Shown here piece after piece: positions 29,639 to 41,564 of a stretch of DNA of 64,000 bases; the stretch's first letter is position 1, and each line of letters begins with the position of its first letter. A program made the position numbers and the translations under genes. The stretch covers positions 62,001 through 126,000 of the forward strand of contig VGUJ01000001.1 in the NCBI GenBank assembly GCA_016874235.1. The letters are read 5' to 3'. The stretch is from Gammaproteobacteria bacterium. Its GTDB lineage: Bacteria; Pseudomonadota; Gammaproteobacteria; Steroidobacterales; Steroidobacteraceae. The notes under the pieces are model-generated. The model was not told the origin of the DNA. It did no database searches and was given only the letters and a program-made list of their open reading frames with translations.

Positions 29639-30136
29639 TCAAGCCGGACCACCCTGGGCGGGCAATGGCGGGGACTCTGCTATCCGACCAATCAAGCGAC
29701 GGAGCCGCTTGGCGAGACTGAGCCGTTCCTGTTCATTCAGGAAATGCCCGATCTCGAGGCCGCGACCATGCGATTCGACGGTCAGTCGACTCGGATGTAG
29801 CGGTGAACCCCCGCCGCGAATTCTAACTTGCGCCCAGTGTCGCGGGAACTCGACACGCTGGTGATTGGGCGGCGATACATCTTCGATGGTCACGAGGTCC
29901 TCGGACACGATGATCGTCTGCCGCTGATGTCGCCTCGCCATGCTGACGCGCAAAGCCCACCCTACCAGTGCGATTTCCAGTCCCGCAAAGGGCAGAACGA
30001 GCCAGAAACCCATCAGGGAGATCGGGAGGGCGATCGACAGTGAGGCGACGCAAATGCTAATAAAAAACCAGCGCGCTCCGCGGGGTGATAGCGAGCAATG
30101 GGGAGCGATGTCAATTCGGGCTTCGGACTCGGGCAT
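29639..30136 (-). CDS. DUF2244 domain-containing membrane protein
   Basis: LSPRGARWFFISICVASLSIALPISLMGFWLVLPFAGLEIALVGWAL; RVEFPRHWAQVRI; GRGLEIGHFLNEQERLSLAKRLR. Confidence 0.8.
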   Translation of the reverse strand: MPESEARIDIAPHCSLSPRGARWFFISICVASLSIALPISLMGFWLVLPFAGLEIALVGWALRVSMARRHQRQTIIVSEDLVTIEDVSPPNHQRVEFPRHWAQVRIRGGGSPLHPSRLTVESHGRGLEIGHFLNEQERLSLAKRLRRLIGRIAESPPLPAQGGPA

Positions 30137-30202
30137 AAAACTTGGACGTTGCACTCCGCAAAAAGTGCTTCCAATTTGTTAAAATTCAATCAATACAGTC
30201 AC

Positions 30203-31493
<1,291 letters not shown>

Positions 31494-31497
<4 letters not shown>

Positions 31498-32642
31498 ATC
31501 GCAGCCTCCAGCGCCACGAGTAACTGATCGATCTGTGACTCGCTATGTGCTGCGGAGAGCGTAATACGTAGTCTTGCGGTCCCTAGAGGGACCGTCGGTG
31601 GTCTGATGGCGGTGACACGAAAGCCCGCTGCGGAAAGCTTGGCGCTTGCCGATAAAGCCGCCTCGGCTGAACCGAGAACCATCGGCTGTATGGGCGTTGT
31701 CGAGTGCATGAGGTGAATGCCGCGCGATGTTGCACCTTCTCTGAATCGTGATATCAACGAATTGAGATGGTCTCGTCGCCACGACTCCTCGTGGACGATC
31801 GCGAGCGCCATTCGGGTCGCCGCGGCGACCGCCGGCGGTAGCGCCGTCGTATAGATGTACGTTCTTGCCCGTTGCATGATCAATTCGATGACGTCTGCAT
31901 CTCCAGCAATGAACGCTCCAAACGTCCCGAACGCCTTGCCGAATGTGCCGATGAGAACGGGAACATGCCTCGCGCTCAGCCCATGAAGTTCGCAGCTACC
32001 TCGCCCCGTTTCACCGACGACGCCGAGCCCGTGCGCATCATCGACGATGAGCCAACCGTGATGCCGAGCGACGGCGTCCGCAAGCTCTGGGAGGGGCGCC
32101 AAATCTCCGTCCATGCTGAAGACGCCATCGGTGATGAGGAAGGTTCCGCTGCCATTGACCTCGCTCGTTGGAGCGTGCGTATCAAGCAGACAAGTCGCTT
32201 CTGCGGCATCCCCATGCGGATACCGATGGTTGGACGAACTGCGGACGAGGCGCACGGCATCGATCAAAGAAGCGTGATTGAGTTCGTCCGCGATCAGTAC
32301 GGCATGGCGATCCGCGAGCGCCGATAGCACACCGAGGTTAGCCATATAGCCCGTCGAGAACACGAGGGCGCGTTCGCGCCTCGTGAATTCGGCGAGCTCT
32401 CGCTCGAGTGCATCGTGTTCGGCGCTATGCCCGCTGATGAGATGTGATGCGCCGGCACCCGCGCCCAACTGCCGTGCCGCTTCCGCCATGGCGCTCGAGA
32501 GGCGCTCGTCGGTCGCGAGCCCTAGATAGTCATTGCTACAAAAATTGAGGCGACCGTCCGGAGCGAGTTCACGTCGTCGACGGAGATTGCGGGCATCGAT
32601 GTCGCCTAATGCGGCGGCAATCGCTTCAGGCGTGCAACGCAC
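31494..32642 (-). CDS. bioF: 8-amino-7-oxononanoate synthase
   Basis: [48 protein letters not shown] start at 32642 overlaps the bioB stop. Confidence 0.94.
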
Positions 32643-33603
32643 CGGATGCTCCGGTCGCGGTACGTATGCCGAGGCGTTGAAGCAACTCGCGATCGTGCTC
32701 GACGTCGGGATTACCCGTCGTGAGCAGCTTCTCGCCGTAGAAGATGGAGTTTGCGCCAGCAAAGAAAGCGAGGGCTTGGAGTTCGTCGGACATTTGCTCG
32801 CGACCTGCAGACAGTCGCACGGCCGACTTCGGCATCACGATGCGCGCTACGGCAATGGTACGAACGAAGTCGAACGGGTCGATGGGTGCTTGATTGGCGA
32901 GCGGGGTACCCGGAACGGCTACTAATTTATTGATCGGAACGCTTTCGGGGTGCTGTGCGAGGTTTGCAAGAACCTGGAGCATGCGTGCCCGGTCTTTCAC
33001 CGTCTCGCCCATGCCGACGATCCCGCCGCAGCAGACGTTCATTCCCACCTCTCGAACCGCTTCGAGCGTATCGAGCCGATCTTGGAAATCGCGCGTGGTG
33101 ATGATCTTGTCGTAGAACTCTGGAGAGGTATCGATGTTGTGGTTGTAATAATCGAGACCCGCCTCGCGTAATTCTTTGGCCTGCTCGCGATTAAGCATGC
33201 CGAGTGTGGCGCAGCTTTCGAGGCCCAACGCCTTGACCTCACGAATCATCGCAGTCATGACGTCGATGTCTTTTTTCTTTGGCGATCGCCACGCGGCACC
33301 CATGCAGAAACGTGTGGCGCCGGCATTCTTCGCCGCTCGCGCTCGGTCGGCGACGTCGGCGACAGCCATCAACGCCTCGCGATCGAGTCCCGTGTCGTAT
33401 CGGATGCTTTGGGGGCAGTACGCGCAGTCCTCGGGACACGCCCCAGTCTTGACCGACAAGAGAGTACTCATCTGAACCGTATTGGTGGCCTGATGTTCGC
33501 GATGTACCGATTGCGCACGAAACAACAAATCCTGGAAAGGCAGCGCGAACAGGGCCTCGACCTCGTCGATGGACCAATCGTGTCGGACGGCGTGTTCGGT
33601 CAT
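32626..33603 (-). CDS. bioB: Biotin synthase
   Basis: [22 protein letters not shown] (radical-SAM CxxxCxxC); [33 protein letters not shown]. Confidence 0.97.
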   Translation of the reverse strand: MTEHAVRHDWSIDEVEALFALPFQDLLFRAQSVHREHQATNTVQMSTLLSVKTGACPEDCAYCPQSIRYDTGLDREALMAVADVADRARAAKNAGATRFCMGAAWRSPKKKDIDVMTAMIREVKALGLESCATLGMLNREQAKELREAGLDYYNHNIDTSPEFYDKIITTRDFQDRLDTLEAVREVGMNVCCGGIVGMGETVKDRARMLQVLANLAQHPESVPINKLVAVPGTPLANQAPIDPFDFVRTIAVARIVMPKSAVRLSAGREQMSDELQALAFFAGANSIFYGEKLLTTGNPDVEHDRELLQRLGIRTATGASGALHA

Positions 33604-33716
33604 GGTGTTTCCTGGTGCGATGGCGAGATTCCCGGAGTGCCTGACGGCACGGTCCGAGGGCAGCCTGTCCCGCTGCGTGAAGAGGATGTTCCTCAAGGGC
33701 GGGGGAGGCTGTCAAC

Positions 33717-34451
33717 TTGCAAGTGCCGAATGAGTCGACAATCAACGCGCTCGGGCTTTGGCTGGTTGAACAGGGTCGCCGATTACCTTGGCGAGCCAGA
33801 TGGAGCTTCTTTGGACTGCCACCGCGATGTTTCTTCTGCCATGACCCCGCGAATCTGGGGTCCGTCGACGTGTGTAGCGAGTGTTTATCGATCTTGCCGT
33901 GGAGGGTCGAGCCTGATCGTCTGGCCTCGACGCTCTCCGCCTTCGCCTATCGGGACCCTGTCGACGAGGCCTTGAAAGCGCTCAAGTATCGGGGCGATCG
34001 TTGTGCGGCACGGCTCTTTGGCGCGCTCCTGGCCGCGGCTGCCCGAGACAGACCACGACCCGATGTCCTGATCCCGGTGCCTTTGCATCCCGACCGTGTC
34101 TGCAGTCGAGGTTTCAACCAATCCTCACTCATCGCGAAACATGTGGGCGCTTGGCTCTGTTGCCCCGTGAGTTCATACGGAATGTCCCGAATTCGCGCTA
34201 CGCCTTCACAAACCACGCTTCATGCTGCTGAGCGACGTCACAATGTCGAGGGCGCGTTCATCGTGTGCTCGGAGTTTCGCACCCACATCGAATCGTTGGG
34301 TCTGCGTCGGGTCGCACTCATCGATGATGTCGTCACCACCGGCGCCACACTCAATGCGGCTCGGGAGGCGCTTCTCGAAGTGGGCGTCGTGGACGTTCAG
34401 CGCTGGGCTGTGGCCAAAGCGATGCCCACAAAGAGCACCATGCCGACGTAG
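33717..34451 (+). CDS. ComF family phosphoribosyltransferase-like protein
   Basis: CFFCHDPANLGSVDVCSECLSILPW; ALKYRGDRCAARLFGALLA; VPLHPDRVCSRGFNQSSLIAKHV; VALIDDVVTTGATL. Confidence 0.88.
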   Translation: MQVPNESTINALGLWLVEQGRRLPWRARWSFFGLPPRCFFCHDPANLGSVDVCSECLSILPWRVEPDRLASTLSAFAYRDPVDEALKALKYRGDRCAARLFGALLAAAARDRPRPDVLIPVPLHPDRVCSRGFNQSSLIAKHVGAWLCCPVSSYGMSRIRATPSQTTLHAAERRHNVEGAFIVCSEFRTHIESLGLRRVALIDDVVTTGATLNAAREALLEVGVVDVQRWAVAKAMPTKSTMPT

Positions 34452-35266
34452 TGGTTGTTAAGAAACGCTCGAAAGCAGGCTTCACGGGCACGGTTTCGAG
34501 CAGACCAGGTCTGCGAGACAAACAGAGCTGCTGCGCAGGCGACACCTAAAAAATAGATCCATCCAAGATTGGCTATCACACCGACCAGACCTAGAGTCGA
34601 GATCATCAAGATCTGTAACAAAGAAATAACGAGGAGATCGCGACGACCGAAGAGCAGCGCAGTCGACTTGATACCGATACGACGATCGTCCTCGCGATCG
34701 ACCATCGCATAGAACGTATCGTAGATACACGCCCAGACCACGGTGGCGACAAAGATCAGCCAGGCGATCAGCGGGACTTTTCCCTGAGTTGCCATAAACG
34801 CCATGGGTACGGCCCAGCCGAAAGCGACGCCGAGATAGAGCTGGGGTGCCGGAAAAAATCGCTTGAACAGCGGATAGGTGCCGAGAAAACCGGCCGCGAC
34901 GAGCGACAGCAATACGGTCCTCGTATTGAGTTGTAGAACCAGCACGAAAGCGAGCAGCATCAAGATCACGAAGAGCGCGAGCGCTTCGTGTGGTGATATG
35001 CGTCGCGCAGCGAGCGGCCTCTCCCGTGTCCGCTCGACATGCGGATCGAAATTCCGATCGGCGAAATCATTGATGATGCAACCAGCCGAACGCGTCAGCA
35101 GCGTACCTAAAACAAATACGGCTAAAAGCAGTGGATCGGGTAGACCGCCTGCGCCGATCCAGAGCGCCCAGAGCGCGGGCCACAACAGAAGCAACGTTCC
35201 GATAGGGCGATTGAACCGCGTTAGCAATACGTATTCGTTCAAGCGTCGTTTAAAGGCAGGCGTCAC
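34397..35266 (-). CDS. ubiA: 4-hydroxybenzoate octaprenyltransferase
   Basis: RFNRPIGTLLLLWPALWALW; AGCIINDFADRNFDPHVERTRERPLAA; YDTFYAMVDREDDRRIGIKSTAL. Confidence 0.95.
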   Translation of the reverse strand: MTPAFKRRLNEYVLLTRFNRPIGTLLLLWPALWALWIGAGGLPDPLLLAVFVLGTLLTRSAGCIINDFADRNFDPHVERTRERPLAARRISPHEALALFVILMLLAFVLVLQLNTRTVLLSLVAAGFLGTYPLFKRFFPAPQLYLGVAFGWAVPMAFMATQGKVPLIAWLIFVATVVWACIYDTFYAMVDREDDRRIGIKSTALLFGRRDLLVISLLQILMISTLGLVGVIANLGWIYFLGVACAAALFVSQTWSARNRAREACFRAFLNNHYVGMVLFVGIALATAQR

Positions 35267-35290
35267 GGCGTGCTCGCGTTATCGACGGTG

Positions 35291-35851
35291 TTAGGTGTCA
35301 GCGGAGCCGCGTCGTCCGATCGCGGGTAGGAACGCTTCGTAGAGATCGAAAGGCGAAGCACCGATCTTGAACGCGGAATGGCGCACCCATAGAGGCTGAC
35401 GCGGCAGTCTCGCGTGATGTAGTACCCGTTCGGCGAGCCAGCTCTCCGGATAAAGTTGTGCATACCGAAAATCTTCACGCTGCACGCTTTCACGACCTGC
35501 GAGTGCCTCACCCAAAGTCCGACCACCGATCTGTCCTAGCCAAGGATGGGCCGCGAGCGTTGAGGTGGGGATACGCGTATGCGCAAACATCCAGACGACG
35601 TCGTCACAGCACATATCGATTTCGCGTACATGTTCGCCGTGAAGCAATCCCTCTCGAAGGTAGTGCATGGCGAAACCATCGCCTGCCGCCTCGCGAATTC
35701 GCTGGGTGAGCAATCCGGGGGTAAGTAGCCAGTCACGCATGGCGGCATCGCCGACATAGCAATTGAGCGCACTTGCGGGCAGCCACATCGCCGCTGCAGG
35801 CACCGCGGGTGGCAGCGAGAGGGAATCAGCCGATGCGGCCATATCGTTCAT
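35291..35851 (-). CDS. ubiC: Chorismate--pyruvate lyase
   Basis: DWLLTPGLLTQRIRE...CCDDVVWMFAHTRIP...LGEALAGRESVQREDFRYAQL; next to ubiA. Confidence 0.88.
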   Translation of the reverse strand: MNDMAASADSLSLPPAVPAAAMWLPASALNCYVGDAAMRDWLLTPGLLTQRIREAAGDGFAMHYLREGLLHGEHVREIDMCCDDVVWMFAHTRIPTSTLAAHPWLGQIGGRTLGEALAGRESVQREDFRYAQLYPESWLAERVLHHARLPRQPLWVRHSAFKIGASPFDLYEAFLPAIGRRGSADT

Positions 35852-37907
35852 CCGTTCCGATCCACCGTTGAGTCAGGGGGCCGATTCTATCTTGATGGGC
35901 GGCGAGCAGGATTTCTGCGGCTTCCTGTACTTTCGGCAACAGATCGGCATCTCGAATGAGATCTGCGACCCGCATTCGCGCAAGACCGGTCTGCTTCGTA
36001 CCGAGTAACTCGCCTGGCCCGCGTAGTTCGAGATCACGACGCGCGATTTCAAAGCCGTCATTGCTTTCGCGAATGGCATTGAGTCGCGCACGAGCGAGTG
36101 GGCCGAGCGGCGCACGATAAAGTAGGACGCAACCGCTTTCACGCGAGCCGCGACCCACACGGCCACGTAACTGGTGCAACTGCGCGAGGCCCATACGCTC
36201 CGCGTTCTCGATCACCATCAGCGTCGCGTTTGGAACATCGACGCCGACTTCGATCACCGTCGTCGCGACGAGAAGATGAATCTTCCCGGCCTTGAACGCC
36301 ATCATGGTCGCGTCTTTCTCGCGAGGCTTCATGCGGCCATGAACGAGTCGTACCACAAGATGCGGCAACGCTTCGGCGAGTACGGCGGCCGTCTCCTCCG
36401 CAGCCTGACACTGAAGCTCCTCGGACTCCTCGATGAGTGGACATACCCAATAGGCCTGACTGCCTTCCCGACACGCCGCGTCGATTCGAGCGACGACCTC
36501 CTCTCGACGGGTTTCGGCTGCCACCACGGTTCTGACCGGTGTTCGTCCGGGAGGCAGGGCGTCGATGACTGATACATCGAGATCCGCATAAGCGGTCATG
36601 GCGAGAGTTCTCGGGATCGGAGTGGCGGTCATGATGAGCTGATGAGGATGCCGCCCGCTCGCTTGCCCTTTCTCGGCAAGGCGCAGTCGCTGCTGTACTC
36701 CAAACCGATGTTGTTCATCGACGATGACGAGTGCGAGATCGCGGAACTGCATACCTTCCTGAAAAAGCGCATGCGTCCCGACCACGATCTGAACGTCGCC
36801 CGATGCCACGGCCTCAAGTGCACTGCGTCGCGTACGCGCGGGCTGCGAGCCAGACACCATGCCGACCGTTATGCCTAATGGTCGGAACCAGGCATCCAAA
36901 TTTCTTTGATGTTGTTCGGCAAGGAGCTCGGTCGGTGCCATCAGCGCCGCCTGGCGTCCGCTGCCGACCGCCCGGGCCGCCGCCGCCGCGGCCACCACCG
37001 TTTTTCCACAGCCGACATCACCCTGAACGAGCCGAACCATTGGCCGCTCGCGTTCGAGATCTGCATCGACCTCGTTCAGCGCGCGCTGTTGGGCGCTGGT
37101 CAATGAATAGGGGAGGGTCGCGATGAATCGGGATTCGAGCCCATCGGCATCATCGAGCGCCCAGGCGGGATCCGTCCGAGTCGATTCTCGCAGGCGTCGC
37201 ATCACCGTTTGATGCGTGAGTAATTCTTCGAAGGCGAGTCGCCGCTGAGCAGGGTGTCGCCCCGCCTCAAGTTCGTCGAGTGCGGCGTCAACAGGAGGCC
37301 GATGCACGTAGCGCAACGCATCGCGCAGAGCAGGCAAACCTAGCGGTGCGATGATCGAAGCGGGCAGCCAGTCTCGAACGCCTGCAGTATCGAGTTCACG
37401 TAGCGCCATGTTGATCAGCATCCGCAGTCGGCCTTGACTGACGCCCTCGGTCGCCGGATAGACAGGCGTGAGCGAATTCTCGAGAGGGGCGTGATCGTCA
37501 AAGATTCTGCGGTACTCCGGATGTACCATCTCGAGCCCGAGGGGGCCCCGACGGACCTCGCCAAAACATCGGATACGCGTCCCTCGTGCAAGCCCTTCTT
37601 GTTGGGCGCTCGAAAAGTAAAAGAAGCGCAGCGTGAGAAAACCCGAGCCGTCCGCAATTCGACATAGCATTTGACGGCGTCTTCGGTAAACGACTTCCGT
37701 CAACTGCACTTCACCTTCGACGACGGCGCGGTGCCCCGCGAGCAGGGAGCCGATCGGTTGAACACGAGTTCGATCCTCGTACCGCGTGGGCAGAACGAAG
37801 AGCAGGTCCTGAACGGTGATCACGCCGAGCACAGCGAGGCGAGCTGCAAGTGCATCGCCTACGCCGCGCAGCGCGGTGACCGGGCGTTGTTCTCGGGGTT
37901 CAGTCAA
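35826..37907 (-). CDS. recG: ATP-dependent DNA helicase RecG
   Basis: LVQGDVGCGKTVVAAAAAARAV; IVDEQHRFGVQQRLRL; MTATPIPRTLAMTAYADLDVSVIDALPPGR; QLRGRVGRG. Confidence 0.96.
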   Translation of the reverse strand: MTEPREQRPVTALRGVGDALAARLAVLGVITVQDLLFVLPTRYEDRTRVQPIGSLLAGHRAVVEGEVQLTEVVYRRRRQMLCRIADGSGFLTLRFFYFSSAQQEGLARGTRIRCFGEVRRGPLGLEMVHPEYRRIFDDHAPLENSLTPVYPATEGVSQGRLRMLINMALRELDTAGVRDWLPASIIAPLGLPALRDALRYVHRPPVDAALDELEAGRHPAQRRLAFEELLTHQTVMRRLRESTRTDPAWALDDADGLESRFIATLPYSLTSAQQRALNEVDADLERERPMVRLVQGDVGCGKTVVAAAAAARAVGSGRQAALMAPTELLAEQHQRNLDAWFRPLGITVGMVSGSQPARTRRSALEAVASGDVQIVVGTHALFQEGMQFRDLALVIVDEQHRFGVQQRLRLAEKGQASGRHPHQLIMTATPIPRTLAMTAYADLDVSVIDALPPGRTPVRTVVAAETRREEVVARIDAACREGSQAYWVCPLIEESEELQCQAAEETAAVLAEALPHLVVRLVHGRMKPREKDATMMAFKAGKIHLLVATTVIEVGVDVPNATLMVIENAERMGLAQLHQLRGRVGRGSRESGCVLLYRAPLGPLARARLNAIRESNDGFEIARRDLELRGPGELLGTKQTGLARMRVADLIRDADLLPKVQEAAEILLAAHQDRIGPLTQRWIGTDERYGRIG

Positions 37908-38283
37908 GGTGCAGGATGCAATCGACCTCGACTCTCGCTCCCTTGGGCAATTGCGAGACCCCTAGCGCAGCGCGCGCCGGCCAGGGCTGCGGGAAGTAGG
38001 TCGCCATGATTTCATTGACCTTCGCAAAGTTCGAGAGGTCGGTGAGGAATACGGTGACCCGAACGGCGTGCCTCAGTGAACCACCTGCTGCCTTCGCGAC
38101 TGCAGATAGGTTGTCGAAGACTCGACGTATCTCAGCATCGATATCGCCGCTGACGAGCTCTCCGGTCGCGGGGTCGAGCGGAATTTGTCCGGAGATGTAG
38201 ACGGTGGGACCGACTCGAACGGCCTGTGAGTAGGTGCCGATCGCCTGTGGAGCATCGGGGGTACTGATGATCTGTCGAGTCAT
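37900..38283 (-). CDS. RidA family protein
   Basis: APQAIGTYSQAVRVGPTVYISGQIPLDPATGELV; PARAALGVSQLPKGARVEVDCIL. Confidence 0.92.
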   Translation of the reverse strand: MTRQIISTPDAPQAIGTYSQAVRVGPTVYISGQIPLDPATGELVSGDIDAEIRRVFDNLSAVAKAAGGSLRHAVRVTVFLTDLSNFAKVNEIMATYFPQPWPARAALGVSQLPKGARVEVDCILHLD

Positions 38284-38314
38284 GTCTTAAACCTCATTTT
38301 GATTTCCGCGCGAG

Positions 38315-40510
38315 TCAGTCGTCGCGCGTCTTGACGGCAAGTGTACGCGAGAGACGTAAGACGTCGGGCATACGGCGGATCACCCGAATGACGCTCGCGA
38401 GATGTTGGCGGTCACGAACGCGTACCTCGAAGATCAGCACGGAGGTGTCGGTATCGCGCTCCTCAAGTTCGACGTGATCGATATTGGTTTCGGTTGCCGC
38501 GATGGACGAGGCTACTGCAGCGAGTACACCCATTCGGTTTTGAACCTCGACGCGAAGTTCGCAGCCGAACATTCGTCCAAGCTGCTCCGCCCAAGCGACG
38601 GAAATCCATTTTTCCGGATGCTTGCGGTAATCATCGACGTTCGCGCAGTCTTCTCGGTGGATGATGATTCCACGTCCACTCGAAAGATAGGCAAGGATCG
38701 GATCACCTGGGACCGGGAAACAGCAGCGAGCGTAACTGACCAGCAGACCCTCGGTTCCCGCGATCGCAAGCGGTGCAGGAGCGCTTTCACCCCCTTCCTC
38801 ACCGCCTGTGCCGGGGATCGACGGTGCAGCCGGTCCGAGTCGGCGCGCGATGAGGGGCGCGAGACGTTCTCCCAGACCCACTTTTTCGAATAGCTCATCA
38901 GTGTCTGCCATACCGAGCTCGCCGGCTGTGGCCACCAAAGCGTTTTCGCTGATGTCCGTGAGCGACAGGTCGAACTCCGCGAGCGACTGATTGACGAGCC
39001 GTTGCCCGAGTTCGATGGCTTCGGATCTTCGCAGTCCTTTTAGATACTGCCGGATGGCTGCGCGAGCTTTGGCCGTGACAACGAAGTTGACCCATGACGG
39101 GTTGGGGATCGCTCCCGGTGCCGTGACGATTTCGACCGTCTGTCCGTTTCGCAGCTGGGTACGCAGAGGCGCAAGCCTGCGGTCGACTTTGGCGGCGACG
39201 CAACGATTGCCGACATCGGTATGTACGGCATAGGCGAAGTCCACCACGGTTGCGCCGCGCGGAAGTCGAAGAATCTTGCCTTTGGGCGTGAACACGTAAA
39301 CCTTGTCGGGGAAGAGATCGAGACGAACGCTCTCCAAAAATTCTTCGGAAGAGCCCGTTTCCTGCATCGAGATCAAGTTCGACAACCACTCGCGTGCGCG
39401 GGCCTGCTCGTGCCCTGCTGAGGCCTCACCCGACTTGTACTTCCAGTGGGCGGCGATTCCCGACTCCGAGACGCGATGCATATCGCGAGTTCGAATTTGC
39501 GCTTCGATGGGCTGCCCATTGGGTCCGAACAACGTGGTGTGCAGCGACTGATAACCGTTGACACGGGGAATGGCGATGTAATCTTTGAATCGACCCGGCA
39601 TCGGACGATAGGCGCCGTGGACAACACCGAGAGCCCGATAACAATGATCGACGGACTCCACGATCACACGCAGCCCATACACATCGACAATTTCCGAAAG
39701 AGAAGCGCGCTTGCGCTGCATTTTTCGGTAGATGCTGTAGAGATGCTTTTCGCGAGCTTCGACCTCTGCTTCGATACCAGCCTTGGAGAGCGCGGTGTTG
39801 ATGGTCTCGGAGATGCGTGTGAGAAACTCTTTTTGGTTACCGCGGGCCCGCTTGAGCGCTTTCTCGATGACCTTGTATCGGCGCGGATACAAGGCGTGAA
39901 AGCCGAGATCCTCGAGCTCGAGCTTCATGGCATAGAGGCCGAGTCGCTCGGCGAGCGGGGCGTAAATATCGAGCGTCTCTCGGGCGATGGCCCGGCGACG
40001 CGGTGGCGCCATGCCTTCGATCGTCCGCAAGTTGTGCAGCCGATCGGCAAGCTTGACCAAAATGACTCGCAGGTCTCGAACCATCGCGAGCAGCATTTTT
40101 CGGAAAGACTCTGCTTGAGCCTCTTCCCGACTCTTGAACTGAATCTGGTCGAGTTTCGTGACGCCGTCGACGATGTCCGCGACGCTTTGACCGAAGCGAC
40201 TCGCCAGGTCTTCTTTGGCGATCGGCGTATCTTCGATGACGTCGTGGAGGATGGCGGCGACGATGGTGTCGGCATCCAGCCGCAGAGTTGCGAGCACTTC
40301 GGCTGCGGCTACGGGGTGCGCGATGTACGGCTCACCCGTTTTGCGCTTTTGTCCTTGGTGGGCCTCCGCACCGAATTCCGCAGCTTCGCGGATGCGCTCG
40401 ACGTGCTCGGGGGGCAGGTACGCGCTGGCAGCGCTCAGCAGCTCCTTGAGGCCGGGGGTCCTGCGTGAACCGCCGGGCAAGAGGCCGAGCAGTGTCTGCG
40501 CATAATCCAA
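38315..40510 (-). CDS. spoT: Bifunctional (p)ppGpp synthetase/hydrolase (SpoT-type RelA/SpoT homologue)
   Basis: HD: HPVAAAEVLATL...ILHDVIEDT; synthetase: YGLRVIVESVDHCYRALGVVH; TGS and ACT domains; followed by rpoZ-gmk upstream. Confidence 0.95.
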   Translation of the reverse strand: MDYAQTLLGLLPGGSRRTPGLKELLSAASAYLPPEHVERIREAAEFGAEAHQGQKRKTGEPYIAHPVAAAEVLATLRLDADTIVAAILHDVIEDTPIAKEDLASRFGQSVADIVDGVTKLDQIQFKSREEAQAESFRKMLLAMVRDLRVILVKLADRLHNLRTIEGMAPPRRRAIARETLDIYAPLAERLGLYAMKLELEDLGFHALYPRRYKVIEKALKRARGNQKEFLTRISETINTALSKAGIEAEVEAREKHLYSIYRKMQRKRASLSEIVDVYGLRVIVESVDHCYRALGVVHGAYRPMPGRFKDYIAIPRVNGYQSLHTTLFGPNGQPIEAQIRTRDMHRVSESGIAAHWKYKSGEASAGHEQARAREWLSNLISMQETGSSEEFLESVRLDLFPDKVYVFTPKGKILRLPRGATVVDFAYAVHTDVGNRCVAAKVDRRLAPLRTQLRNGQTVEIVTAPGAIPNPSWVNFVVTAKARAAIRQYLKGLRRSEAIELGQRLVNQSLAEFDLSLTDISENALVATAGELGMADTDELFEKVGLGERLAPLIARRLGPAAPSIPGTGGEEGGESAPAPLAIAGTEGLLVSYARCCFPVPGDPILAYLSSGRGIIIHREDCANVDDYRKHPEKWISVAWAEQLGRMFGCELRVEVQNRMGVLAAVASSIAATETNIDHVELEERDTDTSVLIFEVRVRDRQHLASVIRVIRRMPDVLRLSRTLAVKTRDD

Positions 40511-40539
40511 AGTGCCTCCGCCCTGTCAGGGCCGCGCGA

Positions 40540-40830
40540 TCAGTCTCCGAGACCGAACTGGGGAGCACGGAAGCCCGGATCGGGCTCCATGATATCGGGC
40601 AGCAGGCTCGGCTCCGGCTCGGGTTCCGGCTCGGGCTCGAGCAGCATCTCTGGGGTGATATTGCCTGCGGCGATTTCGCGCAAGGCGACGACGGTGGGTT
40701 TGTCGTTTTCCCAAGGCACGGTCGATTCGGCGCCATTGGCCAGCCGACGCGCACGCTGCGACGCGAGAATCACGAGCTGGAAGATGTTGTCGACGTTCTG
40801 GAGACAGTCTTCGACGGTGATTCGCGCCAT
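40540..40830 (-). CDS. rpoZ: DNA-directed RNA polymerase omega subunit
   Basis: [33 protein letters not shown]...[15 protein letters not shown]; (EP)n C-terminus. Confidence 0.95.
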   Translation of the reverse strand: MARITVEDCLQNVDNIFQLVILASQRARRLANGAESTVPWENDKPTVVALREIAAGNITPEMLLEPEPEPEPEPSLLPDIMEPDPGFRAPQFGLGD

Positions 40831-40931
40831 GTGGAGAAGCCCTCGGGATCAGCCCGGAATAACCTGAAATGGGCCGGCAAGTATAGGCGAGCGCGGGGGC
40901 TGACCGCCAGCGGCAACGCTGCCACGCCGAT

Positions 40932-41564
40932 CTAGGCGAGCAAGTCGCTCAACAGGGGCGCAAGCGACGCCCGACCCCCGGAAAGGTCCTGGGCATCCCC
41001 TGCCACCACGCTCAGCAGGTCCGACACGGCTCGATCGAAATCCTGGTTGACGATGACGTAGTCGAACTCATCGTGGTGCCCCATGTCGTTGACCGCATCG
41101 CTCAGTCGTCGGGCGATCACCGATTCACTGTCGGTTCCGCGTCCGCGCAGTCGCCGCTCGAGTTCGGCTCGCGAGGGGGGTAGCACGAAGATGCTGATAC
41201 ATCCCGACTTGCCGGTCGCCGGGTCACGCATCCTTTCGCGCACCTGCCTCGCGCCCTGCCAGTCGATTTCCAGGATCACGTCGTGTCCGCGACCAAAGGC
41301 CTCCTCGAGCGCTGCGCGGCTGGTGCCATAAAAATTGTCGAACACGGGCGCGTATTCGAGGAAGCCGTCCGCGGCGATCATTTCTTTGAACTGGTCGACG
41401 GAGACGAAGTGGTAATCACGACCATCGACTTCGTTAGCGCGTCGGGCACGGGTCGTGTGCGAAACACAGACACGCAGGTTCGGCTCGCGCGCGAGCGCCG
41501 CCTTGACGAGGCTGGTCTTGCCGGCACCCGAGGGCGCGGCGATTACGAAAAGCCGACCACTCAT
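40932..41564 (-). CDS. gmk: Guanylate kinase
   Basis: LFVIAAPSGAGKTSLVKAAL; VSHTTRARRANEVDGRDYHFVS; DVILEIDWQGARQVRE. Confidence 0.96.
   Translation of the reverse strand: MSGRLFVIAAPSGAGKTSLVKAALAREPNLRVCVSHTTRARRANEVDGRDYHFVSVDQFKEMIAADGFLEYAPVFDNFYGTSRAALEEAFGRGHDVILEIDWQGARQVRERMRDPATGKSGCISIFVLPPSRAELERRLRGRGTDSESVIARRLSDAVNDMGHHDEFDYVIVNQDFDRAVSDLLSVVAGDAQDLSGGRASLAPLLSDLLA

Noticed and set aside
33705-33720. BirA operator upstream of bioB
   Set aside because: Only a half-site-like TGTCAACT is present; no matching inverted half (GGTTnACA) at the expected spacing.
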